A stretch of DNA of 64,000 nucleotides, from positions 1 through 64,000 of the forward strand of contig JABXIG010000025.1 of the NCBI GenBank assembly GCA_013373205.1. Direction: 5' to 3'. Shown piece by piece: positions 9,130 through 17,917 of this stretch; the stretch's first letter is position 1; every line of letters begins with the position of its first letter. The notes under the pieces were generated by a model. That model was not told the origin of the DNA. It worked only from the letters and a program-made list of their open reading frames with translations, and did no database searches. Made by a program: the position numbers and the translations under genes. Source of the stretch: Methylocystaceae bacterium. GTDB lineage: Bacteria; Pseudomonadota; Alphaproteobacteria; Rhodospirillales; Terasakiellaceae.

Positions 9130-9933
9130 CTAAGGATTGAGCAGTTGTAAGGCGTCATCATGTAGCTGGGCAGATGCAGAGGAAACGACGGCACCACCAG
9201 AAGATAAGGTCAACGGATTGCCTTGCCAATCGGTCATTATGCCACCGGCAGCTTCGACAACGGGGGAAACAGCCAGAAAATCATACGGCTTAAGCCCATA
9301 ATCAACAACACAATCCACATGGCCCGCACTCAACAAGGCATGGGGATAGCAGTCATAGGAAAAACGACGCGTTTTGCCCGCTTTTAGTAAACGGTCCAAC
9401 ACCTGTGGCTGTTCAGCAATCAGTTTGTCCCCTTCATTGATATAGATAATGGCATCATCAATATTCGTTTGACCGGACACCCGGATTGGTTTGCCATTAC
9501 ACGTAGACGGGCACCCTTTAGCCCCACAATAAATCTCGTCCAAGATGGGCATAGAGATCAATCCCCCCTGAACAACCCCCTGTTTGACATAGGCTAGAAG
9601 CAGGCCAAAAAACGGGTTGCCCGAAATAAATGACCGGGTGCCATCAATCGGATCGATAATCCACAAGTTCTCTGTCAAAGAGCCATCAACACCACTTTCT
9701 TCCCCGAAAATCCCATCTTCAGGATACTTCGCTGCGATCGCTTTCTTCAATTCATGTTCAATCAGCTTGTCCGCAACCGTTACCGGGCTTTCGTCGCTTT
9801 TAAATTCAACACGATGAGTTTGGCGGAAATATTTTTTAGCAAGTACGCCAGCCTCTCGCGCCCAATTTTCAGCATCGTTTAAAATTTGCTCCAACTCGCC
9901 TACCTGTGCGTTCAACTTTAAATCATTCTTCAT
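9130..9933 (-). CDS. hisN: Inositol monophosphatase-family phosphatase (HisN-like)
   Basis: The protein has 267 residues from the ATG at 9933, chosen because AGGA lies 6 bases before it; a longer frame from 9963 lacks such a site. The metal-binding motifs of the Li-sensitive phosphatase superfamily are present: FGEESG, IIDPIDGTRSF and PYDFLAVSPVVEAAGG. The closest subgroup by pattern is histidinol-phosphatase HisN, but inositol- or sugar-phosphate phosphatases share these motifs. It is the last gene of the transporter-DeoR operon, 48 bases after deoR, so hydrolysis of an imported phospho-compound is as plausible as histidine synthesis. The fold call is secure; the substrate is uncertain. Confidence 0.75.
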   Translation of the reverse strand: MKNDLKLNAQVGELEQILNDAENWAREAGVLAKKYFRQTHRVEFKSDESPVTVADKLIEHELKKAIAAKYPEDGIFGEESGVDGSLTENLWIIDPIDGTRSFISGNPFFGLLLAYVKQGVVQGGLISMPILDEIYCGAKGCPSTCNGKPIRVSGQTNIDDAIIYINEGDKLIAEQPQVLDRLLKAGKTRRFSYDCYPHALLSAGHVDCVVDYGLKPYDFLAVSPVVEAAGGIMTDWQGNPLTLSSGGAVVSSASAQLHDDALQLLNP

Positions 9934-9981
9934 TTTTTGTCCTATTTGGGCCGGATTATGCACGTCATTTGCCTGATAAAA

Positions 9982-10740
9982 TCAGTAAATTACACGTACG
10001 CCTGCCTTCTTAAATATTTCGATTTGGTCTTTGTCTGCTTTGCTATCTGTTACCAAAATACTAATATCTTCAGCGTTACAGTGATGCACTCGGTTGGTTT
10101 TACCGATTTTGCTGCTATCGGCCAATGTGACTAACTTGACTGATTGCGAAATCATGGCACGTGCGATTTCGGCTTCACGATAATCATATGAATAGGCCCC
10201 GCTCTTGGCATCTACGGACACAGGTGCGATGAAAGCCAAATCAAGATTGAAGCGTCGGATTTCATCTAGTGTCAGTTCCCCAAAAGTGGCGGGGACATCG
10301 GTCACAATTGATCCGCCAAGCAACAGAACATCAATCTTATTGCCTACAGACTTGATATGGGTTGCGATTTCGATCGAATTGGTTACCACCATAATCTCAG
10401 GAATTTTGGCAAGTTCCCGGGCAAACGTCGAAGTCGTTGTACCGGCATCAATAAACAATGATGTGCCGGGACGCACCAGTTCAGCCGCAGAACGCGCAAT
10501 TTCACGTTTAGCCCCCATATTATTTGTTTTGCGCGTTTCAAAAGGGGCTTCTGAACCAGGGCCGGTCAAAATCGCGCCCCCATGGACACGTTTGATTTTT
10601 CCGCCGAACTCAAGGTCTTTCAGATCCCTGCGTACAGTCTCGCGTGAAACATTCAGCATGTCTGCCAATTCGTTGGCGCTTACCTGTTTATTGGCTTTCA
10701 GAAAAGTTAGAATGTGCTTATGACGTTCTGTTGCCAACAT
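9982..10740 (-). CDS. DeoR/GlpR-family transcriptional repressor (transporter operon 1)
   Basis: The protein has 252 residues. The N-terminal winged HTH (ATERHKHILTFLKANKQVSA, then VSRETVRRDLKDLE) is followed by the DeoR sugar-phosphate sensor domain, including DAGTTTSTFARELA, TNSIEIA and the LADSSKIGK signature. Family members are repressors released by phosphorylated sugars or polyols. It starts 1 base after the permease stop with a strong AAAGGAG, so it is translated with the transporter. It probably controls this operon through the TTGTG repeats upstream of the binding-protein gene (inference). A paralogue sits at 27890-28657 in the ugp-like operon. Confidence 0.9.
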   Translation of the reverse strand: MLATERHKHILTFLKANKQVSANELADMLNVSRETVRRDLKDLEFGGKIKRVHGGAILTGPGSEAPFETRKTNNMGAKREIARSAAELVRPGTSLFIDAGTTTSTFARELAKIPEIMVVTNSIEIATHIKSVGNKIDVLLLGGSIVTDVPATFGELTLDEIRRFNLDLAFIAPVSVDAKSGAYSYDYREAEIARAMISQSVKLVTLADSSKIGKTNRVHHCNAEDISILVTDSKADKDQIEIFKKAGVRVIY

Positions 10741-10741
10741 G

Positions 10742-12433
10742 TCAGGCTCCTTTCACTCTGGCTTTGTGCGTCTGCACCAGAACCAGAATACCTTTCATAC
10801 CAAGAAGTGCTAACCCAACGACAACCATCACCGCCGTTGAAAATGCTGCAGCTTGTGACGTTAGGCCCGCATCATCAAGACGCATGATTGTTACCGCTGC
10901 GACGCTTAGTTTCGGTGTTGTCAGAAAAACAACAGCAGATAAGGTCACCATTGAACGCATAAACAGGAAAAAGAAGATCGAAATCAACATCGGCGTCACA
11001 AACGGCGCAATAATGTTGAATGAGATACGCCCTAACCCTGCCCCCAAGGACTCACCGGCTTCTTCCAGTTCAGAGGGAAATTGACGAAACCCTGTCATTA
11101 TGGTCATGAAAGCCTGTGTATGATAGTGGTAAAAATTTACCGCCGCAATTAAAGCAGCAGAACCATATAACAGATACAAAGGCGTAGATGTTGAATTGAA
11201 TGTCAGGATGTAAGCCAAGCCCAGAACCATGCCGGGAACAGCTGCCGGCATAGACGCTAGCACCTGAATGGGTTGAGTCAAAACAGCAGAAGCCCGGCGC
11301 AAACCAACACCCAAAACAAACACCGCAAGTGTGCCTAGCGTTGCCGCGCAAATGGAAATCCAGATGGTAACCCACAAAGATGAATAGCCGCCCGCAAGCG
11401 TAATGAAGTAATGCTTGGTCGTCAGGCTATAGTTATATGGCCACAGCTTCACAAAGCTCGCATAGACCACAACGCCAATCACCAAGACAATCATCGCGGC
11501 AATGACATAGTTTGCCATCGCCATCGGCACATCACGTTTCCCGTAAAAACGCGGCACGTACGGCTGAATGTTTGTAGCTTTCTGGTTTTGCTGACGTTTC
11601 ATTGCCTGACGTTCAATATAATAAGATACCACTGTTGGCAGCAGCAGCATAATGCCGACCACCGCCCCCATGTTAAAGTTTCGCTGACCAATGACCTGAG
11701 AATAAATCTCTGTCGCCAGAACAGAATAGTCCCCACCTATTACAGCGGCGTTACCGAAATCGGTAATCGTGATAATAAAGACAACAAATGCCGCACTTAA
11801 AATAGCATAAATCACGCCGGGCAACGTCAGATCACGAAATTGTCGACTGGGTTTGGCCCCCATGACCTCGGCAGCTTCAAATATACGGGCATCCAACAAA
11901 ACAAGGGCTGCCCCGATAATCATGACGACTTGTGGCAAGGCATAAAGTGTGTTGGAAATTAAAAGTCCCCAAAACCCGTATATTTCCAGCTCCAACCCAA
12001 AAAAACGATTAATTAATCCATTGCGCCCAAAGATGAAAATCAGACCCAAGGCCTGCACCAAAGACGGGGCCAGCATCGGCAGAACAATCGCCACACGGAT
12101 CAGGTTTTTACCGGGAAAGACACAGCGGTGGAGACCATGAGCAATAATGTATCCGAGTACGACACTAACGACAGTCGTCGCCCCACCCATCAAAAGCGAA
12201 TGTTGTGTTGCCCGCCAGAATCCCTTAGAGGCAAGAATTTCCTGATAATTCGCGAGGCCATAGCCCCCGCCTTCCACAGTGATTGAACGCAAAAAGACGA
12301 TAACCATCGGGTAAAGGAAGAACAGAAACAACCCAATGAGAGGAACAATTAAACAGACAACCGCAAGCAGCTTATCACTGTCAAACGTGCGCCCGCCTAT
12401 CGCGGTTTGTTTTGTTGTAAGGGTTTGACTCAT
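10742..12433 (-). CDS. ABC transporter permease with two fused domains (AEP/Fe-type)
   Basis: The protein has 563 residues with about 12 transmembrane segments in two homologous halves. Each half carries an EAA-type coupling loop: EAAEVMGAKPSRQF in the first half and EEAGESLGAGLGRIS in the second. Fused permeases of this size are typical of the putative 2-aminoethylphosphonate and ferric-type importers. It overlaps the ATPase gene by 4 bases (ATGA) and is followed by deoR. It should form the inner-membrane channel with two copies of the ATPase and the periplasmic protein at 13585-14607. No phosphonatase or transaminase gene is nearby, so the substrate is not proven. Confidence 0.85.
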   Translation of the reverse strand: MSQTLTTKQTAIGGRTFDSDKLLAVVCLIVPLIGLFLFFLYPMVIVFLRSITVEGGGYGLANYQEILASKGFWRATQHSLLMGGATTVVSVVLGYIIAHGLHRCVFPGKNLIRVAIVLPMLAPSLVQALGLIFIFGRNGLINRFFGLELEIYGFWGLLISNTLYALPQVVMIIGAALVLLDARIFEAAEVMGAKPSRQFRDLTLPGVIYAILSAAFVVFIITITDFGNAAVIGGDYSVLATEIYSQVIGQRNFNMGAVVGIMLLLPTVVSYYIERQAMKRQQNQKATNIQPYVPRFYGKRDVPMAMANYVIAAMIVLVIGVVVYASFVKLWPYNYSLTTKHYFITLAGGYSSLWVTIWISICAATLGTLAVFVLGVGLRRASAVLTQPIQVLASMPAAVPGMVLGLAYILTFNSTSTPLYLLYGSAALIAAVNFYHYHTQAFMTIMTGFRQFPSELEEAGESLGAGLGRISFNIIAPFVTPMLISIFFFLFMRSMVTLSAVVFLTTPKLSVAAVTIMRLDDAGLTSQAAAFSTAVMVVVGLALLGMKGILVLVQTHKARVKGA

Positions 12434-13458
12434 GGATTGACCCCATCTTCATCATTAGCAACCCAATGGCAAGCTTCAGCAAGGATTTCAAGCGAAACCC
12501 GCTGCCCTTGACGAAGGTCACAGGGACCATGTGTTTCAACCAGAATTTCGCCAAGGGGGCTATCAACTTCAATCCGGTTCAGATTACCCAAAAAACCCGT
12601 TGACAGAACGGTTGATGTTCCATCTTCACGTGCCGAAATCGCAATTTGCTCGGGCCGGATACTAGCAATATATGCATCATCCGGCCCGTCGGGACGAGCC
12701 GTTAGGAGGACTGGCATCTCGTCGCGAATACGTGCAGTGGGGATCAAATTACTTGTCCCCATAAAATCAGCAACAAAGCGTGTTTTCGGGTTTTGATATA
12801 ATTCCTTCGGTGTACCTGCCTGAACAACAACACCGTGATTCATGCAGATGATTTTGTCTGCCAATTCCAAAGCTTCTTCCTGATCGTGGGTTACCATCAA
12901 GGTCGGAATACCCAGTTTCTTTTGCAGGTGACGAATTTCAATACGTAACGAGGCACGTACTTTTGCATCCAGTGCAGAGAGCGGTTCATCAAGAAGCAGC
13001 ACGCTTGGGTCAACTGCAATTGCCCGTGCAATCGCGACCCTTTGTTGTTGACCTCCTGAAAGCTGGCCCGGGTATTTACCCCCGACCTGTGGCAAACTGA
13101 TGGTTTCCAGCAGTTCTTCAACCCGTTCATCTATTTGTGCTTGTGGGGTTTTGCGAATGGTAAGGCCATAGCCAATATTTTCAGCAACCGTCATATTTGG
13201 AAACAAGGAATAGGATTGAAAAACAATCCCGAAGCCACGTTGTCTGGCCGGTACTTTTGTAAGCGGTTTCCCCTGAAGACTGACTTCACCGGAATCAATT
13301 TCTGTCAGACCTGCAATTGTGCGCAACAACGTGGTTTTGCCACATCCACTTGGCCCCAGCAAACAGACAAATTCACCTTGTTCAATGGAGATCGACACAT
13401 CATCAAGGGCTGTGAATTGGCCGTAGTGTTTGGTTGCATTGCTTACGGTAAGGTACAT
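12430..13458 (-). CDS. ABC transporter ATP-binding protein (AEP/Fe-type importer)
   Basis: The protein has 342 residues from the ATG at 13458, which has AGAAGG 6 bases upstream; the frame also extends to a TTG at 13473. It has Walker A GPSGCGKTT, Q-loop VFQSYSLFPNM, signature LSGGQQQRVAIARA and Walker B VLLLDEPLSALDAK. The C-terminal ~110 residues (from about 235) form a TOBE-like regulatory domain. It energises the fused permease, whose start it overlaps by 4 bases. The binding-protein gene is upstream, separated by a hairpin at 13546-13572. Confidence 0.9.
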   Translation of the reverse strand: MYLTVSNATKHYGQFTALDDVSISIEQGEFVCLLGPSGCGKTTLLRTIAGLTEIDSGEVSLQGKPLTKVPARQRGFGIVFQSYSLFPNMTVAENIGYGLTIRKTPQAQIDERVEELLETISLPQVGGKYPGQLSGGQQQRVAIARAIAVDPSVLLLDEPLSALDAKVRASLRIEIRHLQKKLGIPTLMVTHDQEEALELADKIICMNHGVVVQAGTPKELYQNPKTRFVADFMGTSNLIPTARIRDEMPVLLTARPDGPDDAYIASIRPEQIAISAREDGTSTVLSTGFLGNLNRIEVDSPLGEILVETHGPCDLRQGQRVSLEILAEACHWVANDEDGVNP

Positions 13459-13545
13459 GACTGGCCTTCTCAATTATAATTTTAAGCGCAACGACGCGCA
13501 ACCCGCACGAGTAGTTATAAATGTTACATTTTAAAAAGATTAAAA

Positions 13546-13572
13546 TGGCGGGCGACTTGATTGCGCCCGCCA
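13546..13572 (-). terminator. Hairpin between binding-protein and ATPase genes
   Basis: The perfect 8-bp stem TGGCGGGC/GCCCGCCA has an 11-base loop and is followed on the minus strand by T-rich sequence (TTTTAATCTTTTT). It probably causes partial termination or stabilises the binding-protein mRNA relative to the downstream transporter genes. Confidence 0.6.
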
Positions 13573-13584
13573 ATATTGAACAGT

Positions 13585-14607
13585 TTAGCGGCCGAACCGT
13601 TCTTTCCATTCTTTTTTAATGTCTTTCTGACGACCTGCTGATTCAGCAAAATTTACTGGCGCCAGAATTGAACTGATATCAGATGGCAACCCAGCTTTGG
13701 CTGCTGCCTCGGATGTTTCGACACCCGGGATGGTAATTAACGCCTTAAACTTCCCATAAAGGGCCTGCGCCTCTTTGGTCATGGTCCAGTCGAGGAAACG
13801 TTTGGCATCTGACTTATTGTCACTGCTTGCCATAAGGCCAGATGCTTCCAGTTCATAGCCAACACCACCTTCGGGGAAGACCATTGCCAACGGATAACCA
13901 TCTTCAATCGATTTCATCGCTGTGAAGGCCAGTGAAATCCCAACGGCATATTCACCAGCACGCGCCGCTTTACAGGGTTTGGAACCGGAAGATGTATATT
14001 GTGCCATATTCGGATCAACATCTGTCAACACCCCCCAGCCTTTTTCCAGTCCGTTAGATTGTAACACGGCATTAACGTGCAGATATCCGGTCCCGGAAGA
14101 ATTAGGATCAGGCATTAGAATTTCGCCTTTAAAGGCAGGGTCTTTCAGATCAGCCCAGCTTTTGGGCATTGGCAGATTTTTCTGCTCAAGACGTGCGGTA
14201 TTGACACAGAAGGCCCCCATATAACCGATCGGTGCAAACCAGCGGTCCTCAGGGTCACGGAATTCTTTCCCCAGAACATCAGCACCTTTGGCCTTGTAGG
14301 ATTCCAGCAAAGCCAAAACCTGCGGGTCCATCATCGCCGTAACCGCCCAGCCCCAGATCACATCTGCTTGCGGGTTGTCAGCTTCGGCCAAAAGACGGGC
14401 ACCCAACTTGCCTGTAGAAAGGCGAAGAACATTCAATTCAACATCAGGCATGGCTGTTTTAGCCGCTTCAACGTAGCTGGCAATTTCTTCTTCTTCCAAA
14501 GCCGTGTAAACAGTCAATTCGCCTGCCTGGGCAGAAGTCGCCAATAATGATCCTGACATAGCTACCGCGACTGCGGCACTTGTGATGTTTTTGGTCCAGT
14601 TTTTCAT
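13585..14607 (-). CDS. ABC transporter substrate-binding protein (putative AEP-type)
   Basis: The protein has 340 residues from the ATG at 14607 (GGAG 6 bases upstream; an in-frame ATG at 14640 has no such site). A Sec signal peptide (MKNWTKNITSAAVAVAMSGS, cleaved near TSAQA) precedes a ferric/AEP-type periplasmic binding fold. Recognisable segments are LTVYTALEEEEI, DVIWGWAVTAM, PMPKSWADLKDPAFKG and KRFLDWTMTKEAQALY. It is the first gene of the operon and delivers substrate to the fused permease. Relatives bind phosphonates, hexose phosphates or ferric ion. The adjacent DeoR and phosphatase genes favour a phosphorylated organic compound (inference). Confidence 0.85.
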   Translation of the reverse strand: MKNWTKNITSAAVAVAMSGSLLATSAQAGELTVYTALEEEEIASYVEAAKTAMPDVELNVLRLSTGKLGARLLAEADNPQADVIWGWAVTAMMDPQVLALLESYKAKGADVLGKEFRDPEDRWFAPIGYMGAFCVNTARLEQKNLPMPKSWADLKDPAFKGEILMPDPNSSGTGYLHVNAVLQSNGLEKGWGVLTDVDPNMAQYTSSGSKPCKAARAGEYAVGISLAFTAMKSIEDGYPLAMVFPEGGVGYELEASGLMASSDNKSDAKRFLDWTMTKEAQALYGKFKALITIPGVETSEAAAKAGLPSDISSILAPVNFAESAGRQKDIKKEWKERFGR

Positions 14608-14700
14608 ATTTTCTCCAAACTCACCCGCTTGTATTTCCATTTCAAATCAAGAAAACCCCGGGTTACCTCTGTGTTCAGTTACAATGTCTTGCTGCGTTAA

Positions 14701-14734
14701 TTTGTGTATATTTGTGTATATATGTATTTTTGTG
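14701..14734 (-). promoter_or_regulatory. Phased TTGTG repeats, candidate DeoR operator
   Basis: TTGTG occurs at 14702, 14712 and 14730, with a degenerate copy (ATGTA) at 14722. Units repeat every 10 bases, about one helical turn, 95-128 bases upstream of the binding-protein ATG. A similar array precedes the ugp-like operon, which also encodes a DeoR regulator. DeoR proteins commonly bind short direct repeats. Confidence 0.45.
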
Positions 14735-14796
14735 TTTTTTCAACTTTTTTAATCTCCCCTTTTTAAAGAAACGCCTCAACCTCAGTGCCACCGCCC

Positions 14797-14834
14797 AAAA
14801 AAAGAAGAACGCCCCATTAAAAAATGGGGCGTTC
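14797..14834 (-). terminator. Rho-independent terminator of the fmdA-fmdB transcript
   Basis: The perfect 11-bp stem GAACGCCCCAT/ATGGGGCGTTC (14807-14817 with 14824-14834) has a 6-base loop. On the minus strand it is followed by TTCTTTTTTTGGG. It lies 26 bases after the fmdB stop. Confidence 0.85.
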
Positions 14835-14860
14835 CACAGTTCACTCATAGTTTACAAAGC

Positions 14861-15214
14861 CTAGTGGCTAATCATCCAGGGGCGATCGGCCGGGAAGGTT
14901 TTGCTTCCGTCTCCCAAATAAACCGTTTTGGATTTACGCGGTTTACTTGAGCAACAGCCACAACCAGGTTCATGGTCATGTTTGTGTTCGCGATGGCTTA
15001 GAGAAGAGATAAGGGGTTCATGTTTATTCTTTTCATTTGTTTCCATCGCTTTACGCTTGGCGGGGTCCATTCCCAAGATCGACGGTGCAATCGCAATCAC
15101 ACGCGGCGACATGGTTTTGCATTGCGGGCATTCAGTCGGCAGCGCCGCCTTATCTGCAACCTGCAACTCTTCAAAAACCCCGTGTTCAGGACATTTGTAA
15201 TGATACAAAGGCAT
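14861..15214 (-). CDS. fmdB: FmdB-family zinc-ribbon protein
   Basis: The protein has 117 residues. The start at 15214 (MPLYHYKCPEHG) matches the family and has AAGGAG 8 bases upstream; the ATG at 15220 is too close to the ribosome site. The zinc ribbon is formed by CPEH near residue 9 and CPQC near residue 32. The C-terminal half carries an unusual His/Cys-rich segment (HREHKHDHEPGCGCC) that could bind metal. FmdB proteins accompany formamidase and have been proposed as regulators; their biochemical role is not settled. It follows fmdA by 5 bases and ends at a strong terminator. Confidence 0.85.
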   Translation of the reverse strand: MPLYHYKCPEHGVFEELQVADKAALPTECPQCKTMSPRVIAIAPSILGMDPAKRKAMETNEKNKHEPLISSLSHREHKHDHEPGCGCCSSKPRKSKTVYLGDGSKTFPADRPWMISH

Positions 15215-15219
15215 GAGCA

Positions 15220-16452
15220 TTACTCCTTATCTGGAGAAAGCGGAACATCCACACTACCATCATAATATTTGGTCGGACCTTCTGCGTTTGGCTGAACATC
15301 CTTTTCAAAAATATCTGTTGGCAGCCACAAGGTCGCACAAGCGTTCGGAATATCCACAACGCCACTGATATGACCCTGAACAGGTGCCGTCCCAAGGATG
15401 GCGTAGGCTTGAGCACCCGTGTAGCCAAATTTCTTGAGATATTCAATCGCGTTCAAACATGCCTGACGATAGGCAACATGAACGTCCAGATAGTGCTGTT
15501 CACCTTCTTCATCGACAGAGATACCTTCAAAGATCAGGTAGTCGTCGTATTTAGGTGTGATCGGGCTTGGCTTAAAGATCGGGTTTTTGATTGCATATTT
15601 TTCCATGCCATCTTTGATCAGGTTCACACGCATGTGGATCCAGCCAGCCATTTCAATCGCACCACAGAATGTGATCTCACCATCACCTTGGCTGAAGTGC
15701 AAGTCACCTACAGACAGACCACCATCTTTTACATAAACCGGGAAGTAAACTTTAGAACCACGGGACAAATCTTTAATGTCGCAGTTACCACCATGTTCGC
15801 GTGGCGGAACTGTACGGGCAGCTTCAGCTGCAGCTTCTTTCGCCGCTTCAGGTGACATGCGTCCCATGTGGGCTGTATCAGCACATGGCAAAGCCGCAAG
15901 TTCAGGAATACGATCAGGTTCAGTGTCGTAAAGCCCTTTTTCACGCTCGTTCCACATGTCCAGCATCTCTTTTGAAGGCAGACAACCGATCAGGCCCGGG
16001 TGGATCATACCCGCAAATTCAACGCCCGGAATGTGACGAGAGCTTGTGAACATACCATTGAAGTCCCAGATGGATTTCTGCGCTTCAGGGAAATGTTCCG
16101 TCAGGAAGCCACCGCCATTTTGCTTGGAGAAGAAGCCGTTAAAACCCCACTGGCTATCTTCGAATGTACCAATATCAAGAATATCAACAACCAGAAGGTC
16201 ACCCGGTTCCGCACCTTCCACACCAATTGGGCCGGAAAGGAAGTGAACCTGTGTCAAGTCAACATCACGCACGTCGTCCGCGCTATCGTCATTCTTGATC
16301 TGACCACCTGTCCAGTCAACACACTCAACGATGAAATCATCACCGGGTTTCACCATGGCTGCCATCGGAATATCCGGGTGCCAGCGGTTATGGATTTTGT
16401 CGTTTTCGTACGCTGATTTACTCAGGTCAACTTTAATAATCGTCTCAGCCAT
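15220..16452 (-). CDS. fmdA: Formamidase (FmdA, acetamidase/formamidase family)
   Basis: The protein has 410 residues, the normal length for FmdA (formamide + water to formate + ammonia, cytoplasmic). Diagnostic stretches include HNRWHPDIPM near the N terminus, GPIGVEGAEPGDLLVVDILD, FAGMIHPGLIGC, PPREHGGNCDIKDLSRGSK and LHFSQGDGEITFCGAIE; acidic and histidine residues here bind the metal. It heads a two-gene operon with fmdB. Upstream are two operator-like palindromes, one shared with amiF and urtA and one shared with amiF. It probably releases ammonium from formamide imported by the adjacent Urt-type transporter. Confidence 0.93.
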   Translation of the reverse strand: MAETIIKVDLSKSAYENDKIHNRWHPDIPMAAMVKPGDDFIVECVDWTGGQIKNDDSADDVRDVDLTQVHFLSGPIGVEGAEPGDLLVVDILDIGTFEDSQWGFNGFFSKQNGGGFLTEHFPEAQKSIWDFNGMFTSSRHIPGVEFAGMIHPGLIGCLPSKEMLDMWNEREKGLYDTEPDRIPELAALPCADTAHMGRMSPEAAKEAAAEAARTVPPREHGGNCDIKDLSRGSKVYFPVYVKDGGLSVGDLHFSQGDGEITFCGAIEMAGWIHMRVNLIKDGMEKYAIKNPIFKPSPITPKYDDYLIFEGISVDEEGEQHYLDVHVAYRQACLNAIEYLKKFGYTGAQAYAILGTAPVQGHISGVVDIPNACATLWLPTDIFEKDVQPNAEGPTKYYDGSVDVPLSPDKE

Positions 16453-16516
16453 GATTACCTACTACAGTTAAAATTAATGGACTTGAGAAAGACTACATGC
16501 GGACCTTTTTTTGGGT

Positions 16517-16538
16517 AAATACGTCTAATGACGTATTT
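16517..16538. promoter_or_regulatory. TACGTC-N4-GACGTA operator upstream of fmdA
   Basis: It is an inverted repeat with perfect 9-bp arms, AAATACGTC and GACGTATTT, around TAAT. Its centre is about 75 bases before the fmdA ATG. Variants occur at 17896 (amiF) and 23330 (urtA), suggesting one regulator for all three units. Confidence 0.65.
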
Positions 16539-16553
16539 ATTCCTTTAAAAACA

Positions 16554-16574
16554 ATATGTTATAACATAACATAT
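16554..16574. promoter_or_regulatory. ATATGTTAT-AAC-ATAACATAT palindrome upstream of fmdA
   Basis: It has perfect 9-bp arms around AAC. The 21 bases at 16552-16572 recur identically at 18158-18178 upstream of amiF. It is distinct from the TACGTC element and suggests a second regulator. Confidence 0.55.
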
Positions 16575-16764
16575 CAGAAGAGTTGTTTTAAATTTAATGC
16601 CCTTTAAAAAAAATGGCCTAATTATATATAGTTAGACTGCATGACATAAAATTTATGAAAATGCGGATTAAACTTAATTCGTATATATGCCGCGACATTA
16701 AACACAAAATATTTATGCGATTGAGCTGAAGCCCAGGATGTCAGCTTGCGAACTTACAAAAACA

Positions 16765-16792
16765 GTTGGCTCTCCCCTTCGGAAGAGCCAAC
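16765..16792 (-). terminator. Terminator of amiF
   Basis: The perfect 9-bp stem GTTGGCTCT/AGAGCCAAC (16765-16773 with 16784-16792) is followed on the minus strand by TGTTTTTG. It lies 20 bases after the amiF stop. Confidence 0.75.
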
Positions 16793-16812
16793 AAAGCGAG
16801 AATCTTATTCTC

Positions 16813-17823
16813 TTAATCCTTCGGCAATGGGCCTAGTTTGACGCCATCAGGATAGTATTTCCAACCGTCCTTAACCTTGATTTTATCATCCCAAGGCAGT
16901 TTGTATTCCCCTTTGGCCAAGTCTTCGACCCAAGTAAGATAATTTTCACGTTCACCGCCTGGCTTACCAACATAAGCACGGCAACCAACGTTATAAATAT
17001 TATTCTCCAGCGCCCAGTTTTCGCGCGCTTTATCCACCAAGCGTGGGAAGAGTTCAGCGGTCACAATCTCCCAAGGGTTACGATGGCCTTGTTGAATAAC
17101 ATTACCGTCATAGTTACATACAGTCCCTTCACCAAAGTAGTAGAAGACACCATCATAACCAGCCAGGTTGACAGAGATCGTATACATCAGGTTCTGCCAC
17201 GCATTTGTACGGTTTGTCCAAATCCATTGATCGTTCACTTGTGTTGAATAACCGGAAATACGGATATAAACATTTGCGCCTTTATAAGCGGCTTCACGCG
17301 CCAGTTCAGGGAACATGCCATCATGACAAATACAAACAGCCAGTTTAGAACCTTTAGGGCCATCACATACAGGCATACCAAAGTTACCTGGTGACCAAGG
17401 TTCAATCGGCACCCAAGGCTGTAATTTACGGTAGTGAAGTGCAATCCCGCCTTCATCATTGATGATAAGCGCAGTGTTGTACGGCGGCAGAGTGGGGTCT
17501 TCATTTTTTTCCATGATGGAAAAGACACCCCATACCTTATTATCGATACACGCCTGCTTGAAACGTCCTACTTCCGGGCTGTCAATATCCAACAGCATTT
17601 CATCATATGTCCAGATGGATGTATTCAAACCTTGCGTGGAATATTCCGGGAATACAATCAAATCAAGATCTGGGTATCCGGCCTTTGTACTCGCCAGACA
17701 CTTACAAATCTGATCGACTTGAGTTTGAATATCTTCAGGTCCGGTAATAACCGGAACCGGATATTGCACCATTGCTGTAAGAAGAGCTTCTTCCCATGCA
17801 CTCACACTACCTGTACTACCCAT
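16813..17823 (-). CDS. amiF: Formamidase AmiF (nitrilase superfamily)
   Basis: The protein has 336 residues and is unrelated to FmdA although it catalyses the same hydrolysis of formamide. The C-N hydrolase triad sits at the positions known for Helicobacter AmiF: Glu60 ([10 protein letters not shown]), Lys133 (HYRKLQPW) and Cys166 ([15 protein letters not shown]). [20 protein letters not shown] and [16 protein letters not shown] separate it from longer-chain amidases. It starts with GGAG at a good distance. It stands alone between two terminators, with its own copies of both operators found before fmdA. A second formamidase in one locus may serve another substrate range or condition (inference). 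Confidence 0.93.
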   Translation of the reverse strand: MGSTGSVSAWEEALLTAMVQYPVPVITGPEDIQTQVDQICKCLASTKAGYPDLDLIVFPEYSTQGLNTSIWTYDEMLLDIDSPEVGRFKQACIDNKVWGVFSIMEKNEDPTLPPYNTALIINDEGGIALHYRKLQPWVPIEPWSPGNFGMPVCDGPKGSKLAVCICHDGMFPELAREAAYKGANVYIRISGYSTQVNDQWIWTNRTNAWQNLMYTISVNLAGYDGVFYYFGEGTVCNYDGNVIQQGHRNPWEIVTAELFPRLVDKARENWALENNIYNVGCRAYVGKPGGERENYLTWVEDLAKGEYKLPWDDKIKVKDGWKYYPDGVKLGPLPKD

Positions 17824-17895
17824 TGCGTTAATCTCCTTTAGATTACATATTGAAAACTAAGTACAAGATCACTATGCCACACAGAAAATTTGAAT

Positions 17896-17917
17896 AAATA
17901 CGTCAATTAACGTAATA
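17896..17917. promoter_or_regulatory. TACGTC-type operator upstream of amiF
   Basis: The left arm AAATACGTC is identical to that at fmdA. The right arm is AACGTA after an AATT spacer, one change from GACGTA. The centre is about 83 bases before the amiF ATG, nearly the same distance as at fmdA. Confidence 0.6.

Larger units (their letters stand above)
16453..16812. other. 360-bp regulatory region upstream of fmdA
   Basis: No gene is visible. It holds the fmdA promoter with two palindromes (16517-16538 and 16554-16574) and, at its distal end, the amiF terminator (16765-16792). The remainder is AT-rich. Confidence 0.6.

Noticed and set aside
15370-15855. Plus-strand frame of 161 codons
   Set aside because: It lies wholly antisense within fmdA, whose family match is clear over its full length; it is a shadow of codon bias.
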